Shown: positions 32,459-44,331, counted from the stretch's first letter. The stretch: 64,000 bases of DNA from Clytia hemisphaerica (GCA_902728285.1 CACVBU010000501.1:287496-351495); one strand, 5' to 3'. Notes: generated by a model not told the origin, from the sequence alone. A program made the numbers and translations.

Positions 32459-32833
32459 ATGAGTAAACCAAACGCAACGCTTGCTAAAAGCCATATCCGC
32501 AAAAACGGAACACAAGCCCGGCCATCAATTGATATTCATTTGAACGGAAAAGGTCACGTGGAAACTGAATTGGTAAAGCACAGAACGATCAACCGGACAA
32601 CCTCATCTCCAGTCCACTCACCAACCTTAACACGTGCTATAAAATGTAGAAGTTTCCTTGACGATGAACTAGATCTGGATGATTTTTGTTCGGCAAAATC
32701 TGGTCTTGGTACCCCAAATGTGACGCATAAAACACAGAACAAATTAAGCCCGAAAATGCGGAAACGAAGCCACTCCACTAAGAGTGAGAAAGAACTTTTA
32801 AAACATTTTAGTCGAATCAACCTCAACAACTGA
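32459..32833 (+). CDS. 124-codon hypothetical protein, Ser/Lys-rich
   Basis: A complete ATG-to-TGA frame has coding-like base use, including CCG, ACG and GGA codons that are rare in the surrounding noise. The protein is basic at the start (SHIRKNGTQARPS), has an acidic centre (SFLDDELDLDDFC) and a basic, serine-rich end (KMRKRSHSTKSEKELLKHF). It has no signal peptide or membrane segment. The ATG follows a plausible 5' leader behind a splice acceptor. It could be a small regulatory protein, but no domain is recognised. Confidence 0.5.
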   Translation: MSKPNATLAKSHIRKNGTQARPSIDIHLNGKGHVETELVKHRTINRTTSSPVHSPTLTRAIKCRSFLDDELDLDDFCSAKSGLGTPNVTHKTQNKLSPKMRKRSHSTKSEKELLKHFSRINLNN

Positions 32834-32892
32834 TCGAAACAATCACATCCCTGGGACTTGCTTTTTCGCAGTTATTTTCCAAAGTGTCATAG

Positions 32893-33087
32893 CAGATCTT
32901 TGCAAAGAACTTAAACTTGTTAGTGTTACTGTCACGGCGTTTACGATTTATAGTTATGTTACTCAAATTTCGAAATTTATACCAAATACTCATTGAGTTT
33001 AAAGCCCGAAGAGCTAGAGTAGAATCTCTAACCTTTCCCATGCAAGAAAAAGTGAAGCCACCTATTTCCCATCCAGAACGCGCCTAG
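32893..33087 (+). CDS. Short open frame related to the minus-strand frame at 34.6 kb
   Basis: The end of the frame reads FKARRARVES then PPISHPERA. It shares 16 identical bases (AGCCCGAAGAGCTAGA) and TTCCCATCCAGAAC with 34,560-34,628 on the other strand, which reads FQARRARLET and ITSHPEHPR in the same frame. Shared frame and sequence suggest a duplicated exon piece. Function unknown, and it may be a relic. Confidence 0.25.
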   Translation, partial: QIFAKNLNLLVLLSRRLRFIVMLLKFRNLYQILIEFKARRARVESLTFPMQEKVKPPISHPERA

Positions 33088-34392
33088 AACACACTGCAAT
33101 CATGACAACGGATTGTATCGAACTAGCACTTCCTTTGTTTTTGAGGACTGCATCTTTTGAAACTTAGCGAAAGATTTTACTTTAAGGGCTCTGGACATAC
33201 CCAATTTTTCGATTTTACACCAACTTAAATGACAATTTCTGCATTTTAAAAAGATTAATGTATAACTTTTTTTATATGTCCTGTTAAACCTAACTTTTTA
33301 GAATTTAAAAATCGAAAAATTGAAATGAAAAAATTAAATGAGTTTTTCGAAGAAGAGTATTTTTCTTTCAAAGCCCTAATCTAGGTAGATCATGAAGGTA
33401 ATAAATATACAGATGGAGAGAAAACGTCTCGGTAATGACCTAAATGGTCGTTGAAATCTTTTATAAATATATTCAAAGCGGCTTTTCTTTGATGTACCAT
33501 CATTGGAAGCAAAAAACATCAATTTATAACTTTATAAGAACAGAAAGAGACTGTTTGGTTGATTTTGATAAACTTAATTTTGCGAGAAATCTTAGTTAAA
33601 ATGTGATTCGAAATAGTTTCAACTGATTTAAGTATAAAAGAATATATTACTTTCATTAGGATATATTTTTGGGCTGGCATTTTGTGAACATTGAGAGTCG
33701 CATCACTTTATCATTGAAAGTTTCTTATCTTAAAATCTTCACGTCTAAGTGGGCAGCGGTTTTCATATTCTGACAAAATGATCGATACAAGGTTCCTAAT
33801 CGTAACACGTAATTCTTTTTTAAATCTATCGATGGCTTTATGGGCAGCTTCCCCTAGAAGTTTAGAGTATTGTGCTTATTATGTGAAGTTTTTTTCAATT
33901 TTTCATGACAAGGCTATTATATTTCAATATACTTGTTAAAAATGTAATGTTTTTTCATTCATCTTAAATATTCCCACGAGTATACCCAAAATTAATCATC
34001 TAATTCCCAAAGCAACCAAGCAGCTGTTTGCTTCCGATGATAAATCAGAATAGAACAAAAGGCATTTACTCTCCATCTATCTTTATTACCTTCATGGGTA
34101 GATCAAAAAATTTTTTGGTTCAGTTGATGTATTTATTTTGTATCTAAAAATATAATTTAAAAAATATAAAATCTCATTTTTCTAAATTTCCATACGATAA
34201 CAGCTATAACTTGGGATGTAGCGAAATAAAAAAATTTTCCCGAAAAAATCTAAATAAAGAAATTATTTCTCATTAACTTAAAAAAAGTTTGAAACAATAA
34301 AATGATTTCCCCAAGAGATTAGGCTTTTTTGTGAAAAGTACATGAATAGCGTCGTTATTACGTTTTATTAAGGTCCATGCCACGCTTATTCC
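33088..34392. other. Intergenic
   Basis: AT-rich. No gene or clear repeat was recognised over these 1.3 kb. Confidence 0.4.
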
Positions 34393-34658
34393 TTAATTAC
34401 TCATGATGTAATTACTTAAATTCATTTTTTCAAAATCAATTTGTTCGTCAAAGAAGCGAAAACATAAGGTTTTATCTTCAAATTCTGAAATTGATTTTTC
34501 ACTATGACCAGAGCCCTTAAATCCGTCGTTTGTGTAAAAACCACGCGCGGGTGTTCTGGATGGGAAGTAATTGGCTTCATTTCCCATCCAGGAGTCTCGA
34601 GTCTAGCTCTTCGGGCTTGGAAGTCAATGGCTTTATTCTGATTAGCCTGGAGATCCAT
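34393..34658 (-). CDS. Candidate exon(s), two overlapping frames
   Basis: Two frames overlap. One (34,658-34,422) starts MDLQANQNKAIDFQARRAR and resembles the plus-strand frame at 33.0 kb. The other (34,587-34,393) is strongly coding-like (NEANYFPSRTPARGFYTN, then SEFEDKTLCFRFFDEQ) and ends TAA. A frameshift between them, or splicing, could join them. No family is recognised. Confidence 0.33.
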
Positions 34659-34687
34659 GCTATGATTTCTTCTTTTCCAAACTAATA

Positions 34688-34846
34688 GACGATATCGGCT
34701 TAACGTGAAAACTCATATTTGGCCCCCGAGAATTGCCCACAATACTTTGCACAGAAAAAAGTTTACGGTGAAAGTCTTTTCGCACAAAGCATTGTTGGCA
34801 ATTCTCTGGGGTCAAATTTGAGTTTTCATGGGAAGCTGATATCGTC
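34688..34846. mobile_element. 159-bp MITE with GACGATATC ends
   Basis: Long, imperfect inverted repeats: GACGATATCGGCTTAACGTG, AAAACTCATATTTGGCCCC and GAGAATTGCC are mirrored at 34,795-34,846. The 120-codon minus frame over it is accidental. Confidence 0.75.
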
Positions 34847-35079
34847 AATTGCGAAATGAATGGCATTGGTTTTATTTGGGCTATGAGTTTGAATTTCCCA
34901 GCTCCATATGATATGTGAAAAAAAAGCCAATCAAACTTTGTTATTTTTTCACTGGTCACACCTCTAAGACAAAAAAAACAAGTTGCTAAACTAGTTTTTA
35001 TTTTAGTAAGTGAGGATAGCACTAAATTCGAATTTCCTACTGTGAATTTTTTGAGACAGAAATCTGCCTCACAGCCAAA

Positions 35080-35121
35080 ACCCGTCCTGTATACATCAGT
35101 TTATAGAAATACAGGACGGGT
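35080..35121. other. Perfect 12-bp hairpin
   Basis: ACCCGTCCTGTA pairs with TACAGGACGGGT across an 18-base loop. The stem is too short for a typical microRNA precursor. Role unknown. Confidence 0.4.
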
Positions 35122-35471
35122 CTCCTGTCTTTATTCCGATGTTTCGTATAAAATGTCTTCGATATATGGATTTGAAGATTTGAAATTTGTCGAGCCAATT
35201 GATTGGACACAAGGGTTATTTTGTGGTTGATGTTTTCTTTACATAATATTGTTCTGTAAATATTATTTTCATTTTTCTGTTGTTTTCTCAGTTGTATCAT
35301 TGGTTTTATTAAATATGGTAGCTTTAAAAAGTATTTCTTGGGAAAAACACGCCTCTTCAGGCCCTCTCCTCTTCAAAAGGAGCTTCTCTGTAGGAACTTG
35401 AAAAAAACCATTTAGCATGTCTTAAAACCATGATTGAGGATTAAGGGATCCATTTCACTGACCTACGCAAA

Positions 35472-35557
35472 CCAGCTGACAGACTAACGTTGTTTCAACG
35501 TTTATCAAATGTTCATAACGTCCATATAACGTCGAAACAACGTTGTGTGTCAGCTGG
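35472..35557. mobile_element. Palindromic mini-MITE (CCAGCTG ends)
   Basis: An almost complete palindrome of 86 bp with AACGTTGTTTCAACGTTTAT and its inverse. It belongs to the same family as 43,257-43,354. Confidence 0.8.
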
Positions 35558-35641
35558 GAAACTCCGACTTCATGAAGAAGTAAATAAATAGTTCATAGCA
35601 GCATACCAGCATGGATATAAACTTTAACAAAACCTACTACA

Positions 35642-35928
35642 TCCCTGTGTTACAGTTGCAGTCATGCTTCCCCTAACACACTGGAAAGTTTGGCAGCAAA
35701 ATTTCTTCTCTGGTGGAAAAAATACTTAACGATTATAGCCCAACTGGAAAATTGACTTTTTTCATTCCCATTTAAAGTTGCAAAAAAATTTGCAAACAAT
35801 AAAACCATCCCCACTGTTTTTTTTCAGCGGAGAACAATAGAATTTCTATCCCCAGTGTGATTTTGATAGCAATTTTCATCCCATATGTGGGAAGAAGTTC
35901 CACCGGGGCTGTGATACAGGGGTGTTTT
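35642..35928. mobile_element. CCCCACTGGG-type MITE
   Basis: The ends CATCCCTGTGTTACAG and CTGTGATACAGGGGTG are inverted. Inside are ATCCCCACTG and CAATAGAATTTCTATCCCCA, shared with 51,331-51,606. Confidence 0.65.
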
Positions 35929-37045
35929 GTATATCTAAGAAGAAAAGACCTTAATCTCATCCTCAAGGTGTTCTTGATATGGTAGATTCGCTGGATTGCA
36001 GGATAGGGATTCAAGGATTCATATTCGGATTCAGGATTCAAAAAAAGCTTTGCGATTAAAAATTGAAAGAAAATATTGACTTCAAACCAAAAGATCTTGA
36101 AAAATTACATAACAGAGAGCAAGTCTTGACAAAAAACTGTTAACAAAATGGGCATGGCCTTGACGCTAGTTTGGGAAATTCCCCTTTAGTTTGTTGACAC
36201 TTTAACTGTGTTTCCCAGCCCCCTCGTTGTATTTGGATCAATTTCTAAACACCAGATCTTGAGGGTCATATCAATGCCACAATGATTAATTGTGAACAAA
36301 ATTTATCGACAAAATAAGCGTGGCCTTGACGCTAATCTTTTCAAATTTCACTTTTTCAAGATTCAAAACACTCAAATGACAAGGTTTGGCTAGTTTCCAG
36401 TCCCCTAATTGTATTAAGACCAAATGTCCAGTATTTATTTGGACGCAGTTTCATCCAATATGGAGAACATTGGGCGTGCGAGAAAAGATAATGGACGAGG
36501 CGATATTTTTTGCATATTGGATTCAACTTTGTCAAACAACTGTTTAATATTTTTTCAAAGTGTCTAAAGTATGAAGTAATCTTTATGTCTCAGCCAATCA
36601 GAGCTTTACTCAACCTTTATTCGTGACTTCTTTACATGAATCTGATGATAGGAAATTTGTGTATTCTTTGTAGATCGCAGATAAAACGGTGAAAACAAAA
36701 AAGGTGAAAGTTATTTGAGTTGTTTGAGTGGGAAGGTTTGACGTGAATAGAGGACTTAAAAATACAATGAACTCTAATATTAGCAGACAATGAAATAGTT
36801 CTGCAAATAGCTGTCATTTTTTCCTATGCGCCTAAACACCGAAAATCTGCACTTTTAAAGGCATTGGGTTTGAATTTACCAGGTCCTTGAGGGCTCTCAA
36901 GATAAGCGATCTACTGTTGAGTAGACCCACGAATGGATTGGCTGTGTATTGTCTAATTTTTACGTTAATTACAACCAATCAGCTGTTAGATGTTATGTTA
37001 GAAAACATTGCAATGTTGCATAGTATGGTGAAATGCTTTTTCCAA
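35929..37045. other. Intergenic
   Basis: No gene is seen. A short GGATTCA-type repeat lies near 36,000. GGCATGGCCTTGACGCTA at 36,150 and a similar word at 36,315 suggest a weak ~165-bp duplication. Confidence 0.4.
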
Positions 37046-37199
37046 ATTCATGATATGCACCATTGCAATGTCTTCCACGGACCCAACGGCTGATTGGTTG
37101 AAAGTGACGTATTGATTCATTTTACGTCACTTACAACCAATCAGCTATTGGGTCCGTGATGTAATGCCAGAAGACATTGCAATGGTGCATATCATGAAT
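37046..37199. mobile_element. 154-bp palindromic MITE with CCAAT and TGACGT motifs
   Basis: The ends ATTCATGATATGCACCATTG and inverse enclose two symmetric modules, each with CCAATCAGC and TGACGTA or TTACGTCA. A sibling lies at 49,831-49,985 and related sequence at 5,030-5,100. Confidence 0.85.
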
Positions 37200-37354
37200 A
37201 TTAAAATCACAGGACAAAATAAAAAATAATTACCATGACTTTTTGGGTGATTTCACAGCCTTTCATCCAGTGGGATTACTGAGAGGCTTCTGATTGGTTG
37301 ACGAGTCAATGGAAACCCTTAAAACAAGCAATTGAATTTTGAGTCATAAGACGA

Positions 37355-37560
37355 AGTTGCTTTCCAGAGGTGGATCCAAAGGATCCGAGGGTTCCCATAG
37401 ATAAAATACAAATACATTTACACATAAAGGGACAAATGGCAGGTTACAAAGGTTCCAAGGGTTCCCTAATAGATATAACACAAAAACATTCACACAGATA
37501 CTAGGAACAACAAATGGCAGGTTCCAAACCTTCCGAGGGGGGTTTCCAGATAGATAGAAT
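37355..37560. repeat. ~70-bp tandem repeat, about three copies
   Basis: GGTTCC, ATAGATA(A/T)AATAC, CATT(T/C)ACACA and ACAAATGGCAGGTT recur about every 65-75 bp. The 75-codon minus frame over it is repeat-derived. Confidence 0.7.
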
Positions 37561-37567
37561 ACTCGTT

Positions 37568-37718
37568 CCATATTTTTTCTTTTTTATAAGAACAAATTAT
37601 ATAAGAACATAAGGCTTCGATGGTCAAAATATTAAGAACAAGTTCAGAACATTTCCAGGCTTAAAGCTCAAAAAGTTAAGAACATTTTGAATATTCTTAT
37701 AAAATAGCTGTGTATTGA
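37568..37718. mobile_element. MITE, ACACG...TATAAGAAC family
   Basis: TTTTTATAAGAACAAATTAT and AAGAACATAAGGCTTCGA match 1,500-1,560 directly. The far end reads ATTCTTATAAAATAGCTGTGT. Confidence 0.65.
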
Positions 37719-38048
37719 AAGATTGCAGCTTCTGCCGTATTCACCGAAAAGGCGACTGTGATTTTTTTTGATTTTTCTTTGATGCTAATTTTCAACCTTT
37801 CATAACGGTTAATTCGCCATTCATGAATAGTGGTTTACGAACAATCTAGCCAGGGGTCCATTTAAAACTTTTATAGACTGGTTGGCGCTATTAAGTACTT
37901 TATTGGACTCAAAAATTATCAAAAAGCAAAGTTCAGTCAGAAGTAGACTCTAGTCTACTAAAAATCCCGAGTTAGAGACTTATCGATTCTTTAGAACTAC
38001 TGTTCCCTGTGGACATCCTACCTTTAACCTATTATGACAAATGAAAAT

Positions 38049-38237
38049 TTATAAACGTCTAATCAATGAATATAACTCATAACAGATCAAGTCCTGGCAT
38101 GTGACCTTTTGCTTTACTATATTATACAAAAAATCAAAACTTTTATTAACTTCAAAGTCTTCTAGAATAATGCTAATTAAGTCACCATTTATTTCAAACA
38201 TTTTTTTCTCTACCTCGTATTTTGAAATGTTTGCCAT
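38049..38237 (-). CDS. Short candidate first exon
   Basis: The frame starts at ATG (38,237) and reads MANISKYEVEKKMFEINGD, then EDFEVNKSFDFLYNIVK, with a possible donor CAAAAG|GTCACA near its end, or a stop at 38,049. It has a coding-like acidic/helical composition. No partner exon was identified. Confidence 0.25.
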   Translation of the reverse strand: MANISKYEVEKKMFEINGDLISIILEDFEVNKSFDFLYNIVKQKVTCQDLICYELYSLIRRL

Positions 38238-38385
38238 AGCATTAGGGTTAGCTAATCATTAACTTTTTAATTGCTATCTAGTACAACAGTGTGGAACTTT
38301 AAAACATTGAGTGTTGATTGATTTTAGATAAGCCTTTAGAAATTTAAAGGGATAATCAGGTGGTATGGGATGTTTGGTTTGGATG

Positions 38386-38760
38386 TGCGTACGCACTAAG
38401 GGGGGGGGGGTCTTCTCAAAAGCGTATGCTTGCGTACATTACATACAGGGAAGGGGTCAAAGGAAAATGTACGTACGCAGAGAAATTATTTTCATAGTCC
38501 TTTTTTGCATATTTTTTTGTCGACTTTTACGCTTCTTAAACGCATCAAGAAAAAGAAAAAGTAAACATTGAGTTTCATGTATGAAATAAAGGTCCGAACC
38601 AAACGATTCGATATCAAAATTTTCTTCAACCGAGGAGGGGGGGGGGGTGAATGAAAAAGTACGTACTTACCACAGGGGGGAATAGCCATTTACGTACCCT
38701 TGCGTACATGGGGGAGGGATATTCGATTGTCGAAATTTTAGTGCGTACGTACTATGTGGA
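38386..38760. repeat. GTACGTAC-rich block with G-runs
   Basis: GTGCGTACGCAC at the left and GTGCGTACGTAC at the right bracket several GTACGTA words and runs of 8-12 G. It is probably a decayed inverted-repeat element. Confidence 0.5.
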
Positions 38761-39525
38761 CGGCTACTGTGTGCTACTAGTAGTTTTTACTGATCAACTG
38801 ATGTTTGCAATATCGCCATTTATTCTAATCACAGTTGCGGATTCATGGAATTTCACTAATTGGAAAGACAATAAACAACCATATATAACCAGAAAGTTTT
38901 AAACTAGTTTTGCAAATGTGTTCTTGTTGGATGTTCTTATTGGACAGACTACCCTAGATCAGAATTAAATACTCGGCCCATTCCTTTTGGGGCTAAGAGT
39001 TTATGTTAAGGTCAATACAATCACTTTTTCACTTATTTCACTTTTATTTCACTCTTTCTCACTCTTTCTCAGGTTTGCTTAGTTTTTCGTATCTCTTTGC
39101 CTTTTTATATACTACATGCAAATTTCCTTCATGATTTCGTCCATTAACATCATCCAAGGACTTTATTGGGAAAACTGCTTTGAAAAGGGGAAACATATTG
39201 AATATGCAAAACCCTGAAATTCAGCAAAAGAACAAGACCTAATAAACCTCTTTTAGTCTTATGAGACCAAAAAGAACGGGTTTAGAGTATAGACTATTAT
39301 TAAGGTTTATTGGTTCTGTTATTTCGCTTAAGGGACAAACTAAATTTGATATATCACCTAGAATACATAATACACCCCCGAAATTTATTCAAAGAGGAAA
39401 TTTCCTAATTTTAAAGTTCTAGTCCAAAAAGGAAGGGCCCCTAAAAGATAAAGAACTGTTTTAGGGATATTTTATCAACTTTTAAAGAAGAATGAGTTTA
39501 TATGTTGGTTCTATTGTTTTCTTTA
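38761..39525. other. Intergenic
   Basis: AT-rich, with a short TTTCACTCTTTCTCACTC repeat near 39,055. No gene is seen. Confidence 0.35.
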
Positions 39526-39762
39526 TTAAGGCAGTAACAATATGGGAGGACCTGAGTTTGGTATGGTGCTGAGCTGTTTAATGGAATTTTGACCGGGGTT
39601 TTTGGTCTTTTTGAGGAAACAAAGTAGGTTGGCTACAAAGGTATGGACTTGTACTTGTTGTGGGGATAATGTTTTGATATGTTTAGTTTCGATTTGAACT
39701 GGGTCTTCGTGGAAGGAGCTGCGACAGATAAAAGTTTGAAAAGAATTACGTCTAGGCATCAA
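39526..39762 (-). CDS. 78-codon coding-like frame
   Basis: The frame begins MMPRRNSFQTFICRSS, continues QIETKHIKTLSPQQVQVH, and ends PNSGPPILLLP followed by TAA. The stop overlaps an AATAAA, so termination and polyadenylation would coincide. Composition is richer in C and G than the flanks. It could be a short gene or a fragment of a decayed element. Family unknown. Confidence 0.3.
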   Translation of the reverse strand: MMPRRNSFQTFICRSSFHEDPVQIETKHIKTLSPQQVQVHTFVANLLCFLKKTKNPGQNSIKQLSTIPNSGPPILLLP

Positions 39763-40336
39763 AAAATCAAAATAGACAATACCATATTTTTGACAAAAAG
39801 AAATTTAGCGTGACTGGATGTGCCTCATTTAGGCGTGGGATATTTTCCTCTCTCTAGAAATAAATTGAAAAAAACATAATGACGTCAAATTGATAAAAAG
39901 GTATCATTACGTCACTGGGTTCAGTTGAGGCTTCCTGGAATAAACTAAATGGAAAATTTAGGGTTATAGACACACATTTAGTTTGAAAATATTATTTGGA
40001 TGATCAAATGCTAGTAATTAGAGCAGTAGTGTAGTAAGTGAAGTGGTTTATCAGGAAGGTACTCTAAGGTTCCGAATAATAGGGGGTCTGAATAAAAGGG
40101 GGGGGGTTCCGAAATTTTTGCAAAATATAATAGAAGGGAGGGTCTGAATTTAAACAAGGGGGGGGCTGAAAATCATCATCATTTGAAACGTATTTGACCT
40201 GGTTTGCAGTACTCTAACGTCGTTCGAAATTAAGCACTTCAACTCGAAAACAAAAAAAATGGAAAATTAATAAACGGGGGGAGGGGGTCCAAATAAGAAC
40301 GGGGGGGGGGGGGGTCCGAAAAATTTTGAAAATTAA
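39763..40336. other. Intergenic with long G-runs
   Basis: Repeated GGGGGTCCGAA or GGGTCTGAA blocks with runs of 8-14 G at 40,080-40,320. There is no gene. The runs are likely to be length-inaccurate. Confidence 0.5.
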
Positions 40337-40699
40337 TACTTTAATGGGATAAACTTTTGCGGGGATTACATTTCACGGATTTCGCCGATTTGGGTGTCAT
40401 CTGCGAAAATCCGCGAAATTAAATCCCAATGGAAATTTGTAAGGGCGAAATATTTCTAAACAAAACTCAAAATATGTCAAATAAATCCTATTTGAATTGT
40501 TACTTGCATCAAAGAGGCGCAAACAATGTGTATTTCAACAACCAACATGCATGATTTGACAGTAAAAGTCACAAAATCGTGAAAATATTGCCACCTAATA
40601 GTGCCATCCGCAAAATTAAGTCCCCGCGAAATTTTTGAATTTCGCGTATAGGCCCAACCGCGAAATTTAACCCCCGCGAAAGTTTATCCCATTAAAGTA
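40337..40699. mobile_element. 363-bp MITE with TACTTTAATGGGATAAACTT ends
   Basis: The terminal inverted repeat TACTTTAATGGGATAAACTT, then TGCGGGG (CGCGGGG on the other side), runs into repeated CGCGAAATT words. It is related in plan to 26,101-26,308. Confidence 0.83.
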
Positions 40700-40972
40700 A
40701 GCGGGTGGGGACGTCTATTCGGGACCTTGGAGTAAGGTTCGATTTCCATTCGGTGCTATGATTTAATAGCAGTTAAGTGGGTGTACCTTTGCCCTACCAC
40801 TGATTGCTATGGGAGTAGACTTGGTACCTAATCGTTGTAATAGAAACCCTTTGACTCTCAATAATTTGAGCTCTGGGGAATATCTAAATTGTTCGAATTA
40901 CAGTACGATTCGTATTAATTAATGAAAGTATTTTAAGAGACTTGTGGGGACTGCGAACAAGTTCAAACGATA

Positions 40973-41603
40973 TACCGGGTGACCCACGAAAAAGTTCGGA
41001 CCTTTCTCGGCGTCTTGAGGCCGAACAAATGTCCCAAAGTGCTCGGAATTTTGGTATTTAAAAAGTAGATATCCTAACTTAAAATTTGAGCTATCACTTT
41101 TTAAATTTGACCAACTAGTTCTCTACTTATGACATTTTAAACTCAAAATTCACTTTTCGGAAAGTGTAAAAAACACGTAAAAAAGAGGTATTAAATTAAT
41201 GCAATCAATTAGAAAATCTCTTATAAATTGACTTATTTAACGAGTTTTATGACATTAATAATATTAAAAAACACCTTTTAAAGTAGTTTTTGTTTAAACC
41301 AAGACTAGTTTTTATCAAAATTGGCACTTTCAAGGAATTTTCTCAAAAACTGTATATCAAAAACGTCTAAAAATACCTAATTTGATACCCCTTTTTTACC
41401 TGTTTTTTACACTTTCCGAAAAGTGAATTTTGAGTTTAAAAGCTCATAACTAGGGCACTTGTGCGTCAAATTTAAAAAGTAATGGCTCGGATTTTAAGTT
41501 AGGATATCTACTTTCTAAATAATAAAACTCCAAGCACTTTGGGACATTTGTTCGGCCTCAAGACGCCGAGAAACTTCCGAACTTTTTCGTGGGTCACCCG
41601 GTA
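40973..41603. mobile_element. 631-bp foldback MITE, TACCGGGTGACCC ends
   Basis: Terminal inverted repeats of about 250 bp start TACCGGGTGACCCACGAAAA. Only the central third is unpaired. The TA start fits Tc1/mariner-like target choice. No transposase frame. Confidence 0.9.
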
Positions 41604-43065
41604 TCTACCTAGAAAACTTTGAATATTAGAAATTCAACTTGGCGAGGGTCCATTCTTTTTCTTTTATGAGTGACGTTGAATGAGGGAAGGGGGCAGGACT
41701 CAATCATAATAGGATCGTTAGATCAGAATTAATGTAAACCAAAGTAGTCATCTTACATTACTTTAGATTAACTTTTACACGTATGGCTACAAAATGTTAT
41801 ATTCACTAAGATTTGCCAGCTTTGCTCTTGGTATGCAGTTATTCAGAAATTTTGTTAACAATAAAATATAAGATGATATTCCACAAAAGACAAAAGACAC
41901 TGATAATACAGTGTAATTCAAAAACTGAGGTTGTGTTACATACAGGGGTTCCAAATTTGGAGCTAACATCGATTCCCTTTTCTAGAAAAGACAACAATGT
42001 ACAACAATAGCCATAATATTTGACACAAAGTAGGAAATTTCTTAGCTAATTTTTAACTGGGAATGATTGGAAAGATTCTTTTCCTATCCTTTAGAGCTTA
42101 TACGGTTGTCATGCACTTCGGCAATAAGACTTAAAGTATGTACTACTAAATACGGAAACTGCTTTGTAAATTCCTCATTCAAAAGCTTTTCTAAAAATAT
42201 ACCAACTCATTGACATTGCCAAGCCGAGAATAGGCAAGAGTAGGATCAACGGCTCAATATATATTTATAATTCGTTGTTAGGATTTAATGTTACAGAGTA
42301 TTATTTAAAGCTTTTCTGTAAAAAAGCGGATTATATATCCCATTCTATATTGATGGCGTATTGAATCATTCTGAAAATAAATTGTGAGGAATGCCACTAT
42401 AAAAAGGCACTATATAAAGATTTGAAATAAAATCATGATTATAAGAAACATGTTAAGATTTCTTTCTATTGTTTCTATTAAATATAATTCAAGAATTAAG
42501 AATATCACTTGAAAATTATTTCATGCAATCCTATGATGTATACAATATATATCCGCATTTTAGTATTTAGATTCTATTAAAATCTTCAAAATCTATAAAA
42601 TATGTATCTTTTGTGATTAAAATCAATTCTTGAAAGTTTTCACAATTTTTAAAAAATCTTGCACGTTGGAAAGGTTAATCTAACTACCACTTTACTCTTA
42701 AATGGAGGTAAACTGTTCCTTTATAATAATATATCAGTCATTAATGGTGTCAGCATCTCGGCATGACGTCATTGAATGGCTCAATTACATGCTATGCCCT
42801 ATGTACTAAAGTATATTATTAGAAATATCTTTGTAAAAAATTGGATATGCACGTTGAAGGGGCTGAGCATGGGATGGAGAATGTCGACTTAGAGAGCGTC
42901 AATTTCCACCATTATGGAAGGAAATTTTTGAATCTATTAAGGCGATCCCTTACGCAAATCGAACGCTTGCTTTCATAATGGCGGAAATTTCGATTTAAAA
43001 TACCGATATCCAAACCAACTTATAATATCATTTCAATCATAGAAGAATAAAATACAAACCACGCT
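41604..43065. other. Intergenic, upstream of the secreted-protein gene
   Basis: AT-rich, with no coding signal. ACTTATAATATCATTT near 43,020 might serve as a TATA-like element for the gene that starts at 43,066. Confidence 0.3.
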
Positions 43066-43245
43066 ATGACAACCACTCAAACATTAAGGTACTTGGTCAC
43101 ACTGGCCATATTAACGACGATTACAACTGGCTTTCCCATTGGTCATCACAGTAAGGGACTGAGCACTACTTGTGCATACTTCTCATGGGTATTATGCGAC
43201 GCGCCGAAGAAGAGAGACAATATTGAAACTAATGAAGAATCAAAC
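43066..43245 (+). CDS. Exon 1 of a small secreted-protein gene
   Basis: It starts at ATG with a clear signal peptide (MTTTQTLRYLVTLAILTTIT, likely cleaved near TTG-FP). A short mature stretch follows with two cysteines (TTCAYFSWVLCDAPKKR) and a possible dibasic cut site (KKR). Coding ends at AAC|GTGAGT, a near-perfect donor, in phase 0. Exon 2 at 44,332 starts in phase 0 after TTTTTCTAG. The first intron begins with a palindromic MITE 11 bases downstream of the donor. The product is about 145 residues and enters the secretory pathway. The family is uncertain (see exon 2). Confidence 0.6.
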
Positions 43246-43256
43246 GTGAGTAGCGT

Positions 43257-43354
43257 CCAAGCTGGCACACAACGTTGTTTCAACGTTTATCTAACGTTAT
43301 ATGGACGTTGTGAACGTTAGATAAACGTTGAAACAACGTTGTGTGCCAGCTTGG
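43257..43354. mobile_element. 98-bp palindromic mini-MITE in an intron
   Basis: CCAAGCTGGCACACAACGTT and its inverse form almost the whole element. It is related to 35,472-35,557. It lies just inside the intron after the donor at 43,246. Confidence 0.88.
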
Positions 43355-44331
43355 GTTTAAGTCATAAACCGTTTAAGTAATTTTTTCGAACGGAGTAGGA
43401 ACAAAAGGCTCTTCTTTTTCTAATCTCCGAGCAGATTTTGATACTCTGCGCATGAGACCAATAACAAACATAATAATCAGAAGCCAGTCGCTTTCACTTT
43501 CGTTTTCAAGCAAAAAGAAACGCGGGTTTTGATTGTTTTGACAACTGTGTCAAACCGTCATATTTGCCATGCGCAGAATGAATGATCTGTTATGAGATTA
43601 TTCTTTTTCTAACTAACTTCCCGAAAGTAGGGGAAAGGGTACCTGCTTACCCTATATCCTCCTCCTCAATCTAAGAAGAAAAACATTAACCAACTTTTTT
43701 ATTAAGTTCCTGGTAAGTCTTTGACCTGACGTCCAACCCTGGTCTGGAAGCCTTTTGTTTCCTTCCATTGTTTCTTAGTTGAACTTGCGTTCAGAAGTCA
43801 GTTTGTTTTGCTCACTTTTTGATCATGTGATTAAATCTTAAACCAATCCCAAGTACTCCCCGTACTTGGTAACGTGATCAAAAACTGAGCAAGTCGATTT
43901 TTATCTTTTGATATCAAAAAAGGAAAAAGCTAACAAAAAGTTAAAACAATAAGCTTTCAGACCAGTGTTTTTCATAGGGACTTATGGTCTTACGCACCTA
44001 ACTAAATGGAAAATGTTAGATAACAATTTTGTACCCGCACTGGTTGGGAAAATACCGATCTTCCAACAGAAATATGGTCACGATGTCTCGAATTCGCACT
44101 TTACATTTAAATGGAAGTAAAGTGTTTCTGGAAACATCTAAGTAACCTTTTCCACTTAAAAATAATGTTAGAACAATCCAAATCTTAGAAATGGCTACGA
44201 AATGCTAATTTTAAGCCCTTTTTTAAGCAAAAAAGTCAATAACAAAAGTAGAATAAAACTTTATTAAATAAGCCTACAATGAATCTGATGGCTTGTACAC
44301 ACTGAAATTTTAATTTGTATTCTTTTTCTAG

